From Monoplex corrugatus (taxonomy: Eukaryota > Mollusca > Gastropoda > Littorinimorpha > Ranellidae), in the NCBI GenBank assembly GCA_030674185.1, contig JAPXFY010000023.1, forward strand, positions 22,700,782-22,764,781: a DNA stretch of 64,000 bases, in the 5' to 3' direction. Shown here piece by piece: positions 48,875 through 58,100 of this stretch. Positions within the stretch are counted from its first letter, which is position 1; the number at the start of each line of letters is the position of its first letter. The notes beneath the pieces are model-generated. The model did no database searches. It was not told the DNA's origin and saw nothing but the letters and a program-made list of their open reading frames with translations. Made by a program: the position numbers and the translations under genes.

Positions 48875-50579
48875 TATATACAATTTAGATGTTACTCTTC
48901 ACATAGTCTAATCCGGTCAGTAATCCAACAGAATATATTTTAACAGTCTTGTGTCCCATAGTTTTTTTTAACAGTTTATCTGTATCACTTTCCCAAAGTT
49001 CAACTTCAACAAAAAAGTCATGTTTTGGGGAACATTCTCCCGATTTTGCCTAATAAAATCAAACTTCAAATGCCATATTTACAAACGCAAATCATCATCA
49101 ACGTTGACCTGGGAGCTGTTGTAGGGTACAATGAGGGGAACACTTAGGTTGCGTTCATGGTGAAGCCATCAGGTCTCCAGCTGCGAGCAGATCTAGTCCC
49201 GGACACCTGTAACCTGGCTGTGCAGATCTACGTTTCTGAGGTCAGTGGAAGTGTTCGGGTCTTCCACTGACAGCATGGATAGTCCATTTGGCTGCCAACC
49301 ATTGAGCCCAGGAACCAGAAACACGCCAATCTATGTTGGAGCACAACAATACGCTGGATCTCTCCACATCTCGTACATCCAAAACACGCCAACCTATGTT
49401 GGAGCACAACAATACTCTCTGTTCTAAAAAAAAGGGAAGACAATTACGGCAACCACACAGAAATAAGTCATGTGAGAATGAGATTTATACCTATGCAAAT
49501 TAAGAAAATATATTTTTCCATTTGACATTTTCCCCAGTGGAGTACTGAAACGGAATCAAATTGAAGCAATCTCTTCAACAAAATGTTTCCATGAAAGCAA
49601 GATCCTACCGGACTGACCTAGGTATGGTTTGGGCCCATGACAAGGTAATTAGAAAATCACCCATATCAGCTGAGTAAAATCTGAGAAACATATTTTTCAC
49701 AATTTAAAAACAATTCGATTGATCTGAGTTTGGTTTGTTGCTGACAGTTCCTTGTTGTTTTCAGTTATCATACAATGCGTAATTAGTAAAAGAAAAGACA
49801 AAAAGATAAGCAGAAAGGCCAAATGTGGAAGCAGTAAAACTGTCACTGTTTCACTTTGAGGTTTCTAAATTGGTACTTGAAGAAGTGATTTGCACAGTGA
49901 CACAACTCACAACAAAGTGATATGAAGTTAAATCAGTGTGACGCAAACCGCTAAGTGACTATAACAAGTACATTTGTAACTTGCAACAAGACAATTGTCT
50001 CTTGTTTGAAGCATGTGTGGACAAAGAATGTCCTCTCTTTTGTTTCTCTGAAACCTGGTCTCTTTCTCAATTGCTGAGAGTGCTAAATGCCAATGGGTTC
50101 ACCTTTACTGTGGATAAACATGTAGAGTGAGACAATACAGTATAAAAAAAGAAATCAATTTAATCATTGAAATACACTTAAGTGTTGTGTGTTTTGACAA
50201 ATGCAGTTATAACCAGTAATGGCTTATTTGTGGGTAGCATGCCATACAGACTTAAACGTGTACTGGCGAAAATTAGGGAGGGGGAGGGGAGAAAAAAGGG
50301 GAAAGGGGAGAGAAAAAAGAGGTGGAGCAGGTTTTCTTGTAGGGATGTTGCCGTATGACATGTATCCCACTACACTCCGCAGTCTGAGAAACTTTAAACT
50401 TGTCTTTGTTTTAATTTCAGCTCATGTAAACAACGAGACGTGTCCTCTCACTCATTCCTATCTGTACTCCATCTTTCTAAAGCCAGCGTAGATTCGACTA
50501 ACTTACAGTGTGTGTGTGTGTGTGATGTGTGTGTGTGTGTGTGTGTGTGTGTGTTGTGTGTGTGCTGTTGTGTGTGTGT

Positions 50580-50613
<34 letters not shown>

Positions 50614-53600
50614 GTGTGGTGTGTGTGTGTGTGTGTGTTCGTTCTTTGATTTAACGTCTTTGTACGTTTCCAGATTAGAAGCGTGAGCAGGGACACCTAG
50701 AGCAATTTTAATACTTTTGCAGTCTAAGCTTTGTATCTTCTTTAATAAATATTTTGGTGCACTGAAGAACACTTCTTGGGCATAGGATAATTTAGATCGT
50801 ACAAGTGCTGTTGATAGATGAATCAGTATGTTTGTATCCATTCCCCAAGGTAATCTGCTTATTATCTTTAGAAAATTTAAGGCTTTTCTTGCTTTTGTTG
50901 AAATATAATCAAATGGACAGTCCAGTTTAATTTCGATGTTATAAAGACTCCCAGAAATTTTACAACCTATTTGTAATGTAACACTTCACCAAGCAATCTG
51001 AAAGTAGGCAAGTTACTTAAAGTACCACCAGGATTAAATTGCATCATTTTAGTTTTTTTCCGCTGACAACGACAGACCATTTTCTAACATATGTTTCCAA
51101 GATTATCAAGATCAGATTGATACAACTTCCTAATGTAATTCTGCGCTTTTTGTGGAGTTGTCTTTTTTAAAGTAATATTCACCCAAATACATATATCATC
51201 AGCGTATTGTACCAAAACAACATGATTTGAGAGTGCTTTAGGAAGATCCTGTATAAGGATATTAAATAAAAGAGTTGCTATCACTGAACCTTGTGGAATT
51301 CCCATGTCAAGATGTCGTGAAGTAGAATAAACTAGTTCCCACTCGTGCCTGAATTGTTCTATTGGCTAAAAAAGACTTAATGTAATCATACATATTGCCA
51401 GATAAGCCAATAGATTTCAGATTGTACAAAAAAGCGTATGCCAAACTTGATCGTAAGCTTTTTTCACATCAAAAAAGTAGCTAGAACACTTTTTCTGCGG
51501 GCAAACTGTTGCTTTATCTGAGTTGTAAGTTTACCAGGTGCTCAACTGTGGATCTCCCTTTTCTAAAACCTGCTTGATTTACTGGAATAGCATTATTTTT
51601 ATCACAGTAATGTATAAGTGTTTAAGACCAATCTTTCCATTAGTTTGCTCGTATGGGACGTCAACGCAATAGGTCTGTAACTGTTTTTTTGTTTTTAGGC
51701 TTACCTGCTGTTAATATTGGTATAGCAATAGATATTTGCCATATCTGTGGTACAGGTCCACTAACCCAGCATTTCTGAAAAAAAATTATGTAAGAAAATA
51801 ATGCAGTTTTTCGGAAGATGTTTAATCATTTCATTTGAAACTGCATCGACACCTACTGAACTTCTTTTGTTGTGTAGAGACAAGATAGTGTTTTTTTTTA
51901 GCTCTTGTAAGGTGATTGGAGCATTAAACCAGCGATCATTCTGATGTATTGGGTCAGTGAAGATAGGGTTATTAGCTGCCATTTTTCTGTAGTGTTTGCA
52001 GGTAGGAGATAAACCGTCTACTTTACTATTTTCGGCAAAAAGTTTCACAAACGTTTCAGCTTTGTCCATATCGGAAGGAAATTTGTGACACGTGTCAATC
52101 ATTATTGGACACCTAGGTAAGTTGACTCCATTTTTCATTTGATTCATTTTTTTCCAGACTTTATGGAAATCCCCGAAATCTCAAATTTCTTTTTTGCAGT
52201 AGGATGCCCAATAATTTTTCTTTGATTCAGCGACGATTCTATTACACTGGGTGTTAGCTTTTTTCATCTCCATATGACCTTTGGGTGTTCTGCTTTTGAT
52301 GTAGATTTTGTATTTCTCTTTTTTATACTGAACTGCTTTCTCACATGCCTCTGTCCACCAAACATTACCCAAACGGTTATTGGACTTAAAGGTTTTGAGT
52401 TTCGGGGAATTGAGAGGTCTGCAGCAGCTAGAACTAACTCCTGGAATTTAGTAAACATAACGTCTACATTGTCACTTTCATAATGTTTGTATTCGTGTTT
52501 AGCAAGAGCAGTCTGAAACAAGGACCAATCAGCGCGCGTGTAATTATATTTTGGTATAATATCAGGAGTGCTGTCTTTCATCCTGATATTTTCATTAGTT
52601 ATTGTTATGATGATAGGTAGGTGATCACTTCCCAAAGTATCTGTGTGAGTGTCCCAGGTACAGCATGGTACTAATTCTGGTGATATTAGTGACAGATCGA
52701 TGACTGTTGCCCGGTGTTTGGAAACGTCAGGAATTCTAGTGACACTCCCATCATTCAAAAGGTAAAGCGCACTGTCAACTATATTTTCTACCAACTAATT
52801 GCTTGTAATAGTACAACAGTCTTTTTCCCAAAACGGGGAGTGGGAATTAAGTCTCCACCAATTAGCCATTTACCGTGCTGCAGATCCGGAATCGTACGCA
52901 GCCATTCTGTGTTGTGGTCATTTGGACCTGTTGGCAGGTAGACTGACATAATGTTCAGGATAATGAATTACTGAAGTGTACTGTGGCGGCACAAGCGTGT
53001 AAGTCTTCAGCCGATGTTAATACTGGGGAAGTAAATATGTGATACTGCAACTCTTTAAGTATATATATCGCAGCAGCTACCTTCTTCCTGGAATTCCCAA
53101 AGTCATATATTGGTGGATAATAATAATTTTGAAAATTGGGAAGTTTGTTGGAATAACATTAAGCGACTGCAAAATCAATATTTCATACTGATTCGATGCG
53201 AGAAAATGTTCCAAGTATGCGGAATTGGTGGAAATAGATCTACAATTCCACTGTAAATAATTTATTTGTGATTATTGGTGCATTTTCATCGATGGCTAAT
53301 CTCTTATTTTAAATTAATGGTTATTTGTTTTATAATCACGAAGACTTTGGGTTTTCTGTGTACGAGAAAAATGGCCACAAAGAAAACATTAATTACTTAG
53401 ACTACTATTGGGAAAAAAAGCTATAGGAAGAAGTCCTTCTAATAGAGATAAGAGTTAGATTCAGAACAGAAACAAATAACAATTAAATAAAACAATGGTA
53501 TACACGCCTTCAAATGAACAGAGAATATAGTCCGACTGAGTCCTGATAGTCTGACTAAATCCTAGCGTTTATATACTTTCAACAAGAAAATTGTCAGAGA

Positions 53601-53793
53601 TGACAAGGAAAAAGTCCTGTGACACGAAACGTTGATAACTGTAGATCTATTAAAACATTTCATATGGCAGCCACCACGGTTCACAGTTGTCAGAAATGAC
53701 CCATCATTCAAAAAGTATGTTATGTGGCAGACAGATTTATTTTTGGACCATGTATTATATTCTATATCATTATTTATGTGTGTGTGTGTGTGT

Positions 53794-53845
<52 letters not shown>

Positions 53846-55114
53846 GTGTGTGTGTGTGTGTGTTTAAGTATGTAAGCGTGTTTATTTTGATGTGTGAAGT
53901 ATTGTTGACGGTGTTCATGAAGTACTTAATACAGTTTCTTCCATATTATATTTGTGAAACCAGTGTTACTGCCACTTGTATCTGATTTCATATTACGCTC
54001 TGTTATTGCTGACGAACTTGTTATGATGACACCGCATTATTGTGTTTCTATTTTTATGCAGCAAAATGTATAAACATGACAACTCCAACAACTCCTTTCC
54101 TTCTTCTTCCACTTTTTCTTGCCATGTAAAACGCAGGAAGCATGCTTTGACATGGACTATTTGCGTAGTACACAATGGAACTATTACTTTATCAAAAATA
54201 TTATTCATTGTAGCAATTTATTTGCAGCTTTCCGACTTAGCAATTTTTACATTTTCGTGACGATGACGGAGATGGAACCACCAGTCAGTCCCGACACCTC
54301 CAGAGATTTGTGTCATTATCATGCAGGATCTTTTGCACAAGGCACCAGTAAACGTCTTCGCTGCACACATCCCATTAGAGGTCGCTACGTGACACTAGTG
54401 ATGTACGGTGATAATATCCACATGATGGTGTGTGAAGTGGAAGTGCTTGGGATCCCATTGCTTAGTACGTAAAGTGTACACATGAGGGATTGAGGTGATG
54501 TGGATTTGACTCATTTTTCTGTGTGCTTTGAACCATGACTTGCATATTTCCAATAACAGGCTGTAAAGGCAGCATTATGTATTTCACATATTTTACAGAA
54601 TTGACTAAAGTGCATATCAGTACACACGTATGCATCAGTACACACACATAAGTATGAAAATATAAAAGCAAATTGCTTTATTCCATATTCGAGGATGGGT
54701 TGGTTGGAAGTGTCGATGTACACAAACCTTCTCCCAGTCTTGATATTGCTCAGCTTTCCATTTTCATGTTTATTTCTTTTTCTCTTTCAAAGTTCTTTTG
54801 TATTATTTTCAACAAGTAATGTAGACAGACACAAAAACAAAATATCAAAGCGTAACAGCAGTCATATCGTACGAAACAACTCAAATCCATTCCAAATATA
54901 TGTAGGCTCAAAATACAAGAATATAAACATCTATACGAAGCATATTTAACAATGAAGAATAACACGCAAACCTACCTACCTACCTACCTACCTACCTATA
55001 TACATACGTACATCCATCCATCCATCCATCCATCCATACATACATACATACATGCATGCATGCATACATACATACATACATACATACATACATCATACAT
55101 ACATTTACATACAT

Positions 55115-55146
<32 letters not shown>

Positions 55147-58100
55147 CATACATACATACATTATGTGAGTAAACTGTCGATAAATCAATCACATCATCAT
55201 ATTTCAGAGCGTACGTTGACGGTATATGTTTCACAAATTGATTAAAACTGTAGTAAGTTCGACTCTTTTATTAAAATGTTAATATGGCAGTCATTTCATT
55301 TTAAAATTGTGGAAGATCCACATCAGTTTTGCGTTGTTTTCTTATATACGATATTTTTTGACAATATATCTTTTAATTTTAAAGAGTTCATGTCTGGATT
55401 TTTTTTCTAATTCGCATTTATAATATGAGTGTTTCTATTTCTAAGAAGGATGATTAGATCGAATCCTGAGTCTATGTGTATATTTTTTTTATCAACAATA
55501 AATAATGCCGTGTTTTCAGTCAGACTAATATTTGCATAGTTGATACATTCTTACTTCAAGAACTCTTCAACTTTCCTCAAAATTGTTTCATGTATAAACA
55601 TTTTCAAAACATATGATCACTACTGTCTTTCGTTTCTAAACACAAGTCACAGCAAAAGTTTACAGGTCCCATTTCTTTCAGTATGACACTACTTCCAATG
55701 ATTGTACGTACTATAAATATATGTAACCATTTCTGTTTAACTTCTTGCATTTTATGAATTTTCATAAATACTTTGTTCCATGGAATATATGTTCCCAATT
55801 TCTGTGACCATTTTGAACAAGGCTTTGGAAAGTATCGTCTGCTGTTAGTATTTAATATTGTAACCGTGCTCCTTTTGGTACACAGTAAACTGCATTCAGT
55901 TCTATTGGAATATCATGTGTACTTTCATTTAATATGTTCAGCTTTGTCTTCTGTACGTATGTCTTAGTAGACGGCTTACATCTATCAAAGATGAGGAAAT
56001 TTTCATATATTTCTAGTTTCTCTTGAAGTCATATTGCGTCAGAAATGACCCATCATTCAAAAAGTATGTTATGCGGCAGACAGTTTTATTTTGGGACCAT
56101 GCATTATATTCTATATCATTATTTACAACGGTGATTTTTTTTCATTATATAATACTTGTTCTGAGAGTAAATCAGTCAGCGTTGTGTTGGATGTATAAGG
56201 CAGCAAAAATGATGATATGCCTTAAAAGTGCCTTTGCAGAACAGGCTATCGTTTAAAAAAAGCATAGGGGCTCTGCTTTTCAAAATCTATTAACTGGGGG
56301 TATAGTTCTATAGATGTATGTTTCCATTTATGTTTTGTGTTTTTATTTAATTTTCTCGTCCAGAAAAGTATTAAAATTTCAGTGCATCGTTGGAGATATG
56401 GTACGTTCAAATCTGTTTTGAAGCTTTTTTTGTAAGTCAGTCGTGTTTATCATTCTAAACAAACAAACGAACGAACGAACGAGAAATATATTCTGAAGAT
56501 TACTGACAAAATCATCACGGGGGTTTTGGGAGCAGAATCCGGAGATGGATTAGTTTCAAAAGAAGTTGTGATTGAGCACAGCAAGCCTTCCCATTGAAGT
56601 TATGCTTCTCTCTATCGAAATTTTAAGTAAAACTCTTGCTTCTGATAATTATCAAGCATAACTTATTTCTTCACATCGGTGTACATCTTTTGTGAACCAC
56701 GCACCTTTTAATCTGCGACGATGCAATTTGTATCCCAATGCTGCATATATCTCATTGTCAATTATATTACTTCCTAGTCAAATTGCCTGTGTCATTGTCA
56801 GTACTCAAAACAAGCCCTGAATTTTTTTCTAAATTATTGAACATGGAAAACATATTTCTTGAATTATATTTTCTCTCCAGCATTGATTAGCTGAACATCA
56901 TTTGCATATTGAGAGATCTTTTATTCTTTGTTTTTGATCATACTGCCTTTAATGCCTTTATCTTCTCTGATCATAATTGTCAATGTTTCTACACATAATA
57001 CAAAGCACACAGAGAAAATGGATCACCTTGTTCACATCCTCTTTCTACATGAAACTTGTTTGACTCCTGATCATTAACTGTTGACTTTATGTTATGTCTT
57101 GTCAATTCACACACAATGTTCTCCAAACCCATTTGCTTTTAGAACTTTGTACATAAGTTTCTAATCTAACGAATCAAAAGCTTTATGGGAATTAAGGTAT
57201 GGCAATTTGTAGCTGAGCAAGTCATAAATCAGTCTTATGTTGTCTCCAAGATACCTGTTTGCAACGAAGTCTGTCTGATCTTCACAAATAAAGTTAGGAC
57301 GTACAGTCTTAATTCTATAAACAATACACGCAAATCCGATTTTATATAATACATTAAGTAATGTATTTGGTGTCCCATTTATCGTGTTTCTTGTTTGGGG
57401 AATTATCTTGTTTCATGATACAGGTTATGCATCCTTCATGTTAAGATGCTGAAATTTTCCCATTTCTAAACGATTCAATTAAAGCTCGTACAAAAAGGGA
57501 CCTTTTTAAAACTTTTTTTTAATTCTGCACATAAAGCATCTGTTCCAGGACTGTTTCATTTTCTTCATATTTTTCAATGCAAATCCTGCATCTACCAAAT
57601 TTGTTTCGCATTCATTTGATAACTTTGGACATGTTCTTATTAACTCTTTCATTCTACATGCTCCTACTATTTTCTTTGTATACATATCTTTGTAAAATGT
57701 ATTTACTCTCATTTATCTCAATTTTGGGAAATATATGACAACATTTTTTAACAAATATTTGCTGAATGGTCAACTGATCAGGCATGCTGTTTTTGTGCTA
57801 GGCATAGGGTACAACTTTCATTTTGAAAGAAAAAAGACACCACTGTATTTGCATATGTGATAAAACTCATCTAAATGACAGTGAAATAATACATTGGGGG
57901 ATAAGAACATTTATAAATAGCCCCAAGTTTTTGCAGTCACATTCTGATTCAAATTTGTTATGCACATGATTTATCATCCTACATTTTGTAACAAACAGTT
58001 TTTTGATTTCAAATATCCGAGATCTTTCTTATATTTCGGTCATGTGTGGTGTGGGATGGTGATACCCTTTCTTGGACATTTGTTTTTGTATTGCGTGCAT

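Noticed and set aside
49140..49440. Further coding exon of the mosaic gene
   Set aside because: It has an AG and a GT at plausible places, but splicing after 48,472 would bring an in-frame stop, and 48,472 joins perfectly to 54,228.
52274..52941. Plus-strand frames in this interval
   Set aside because: Antisense shadows of the I-type LINE endonuclease.
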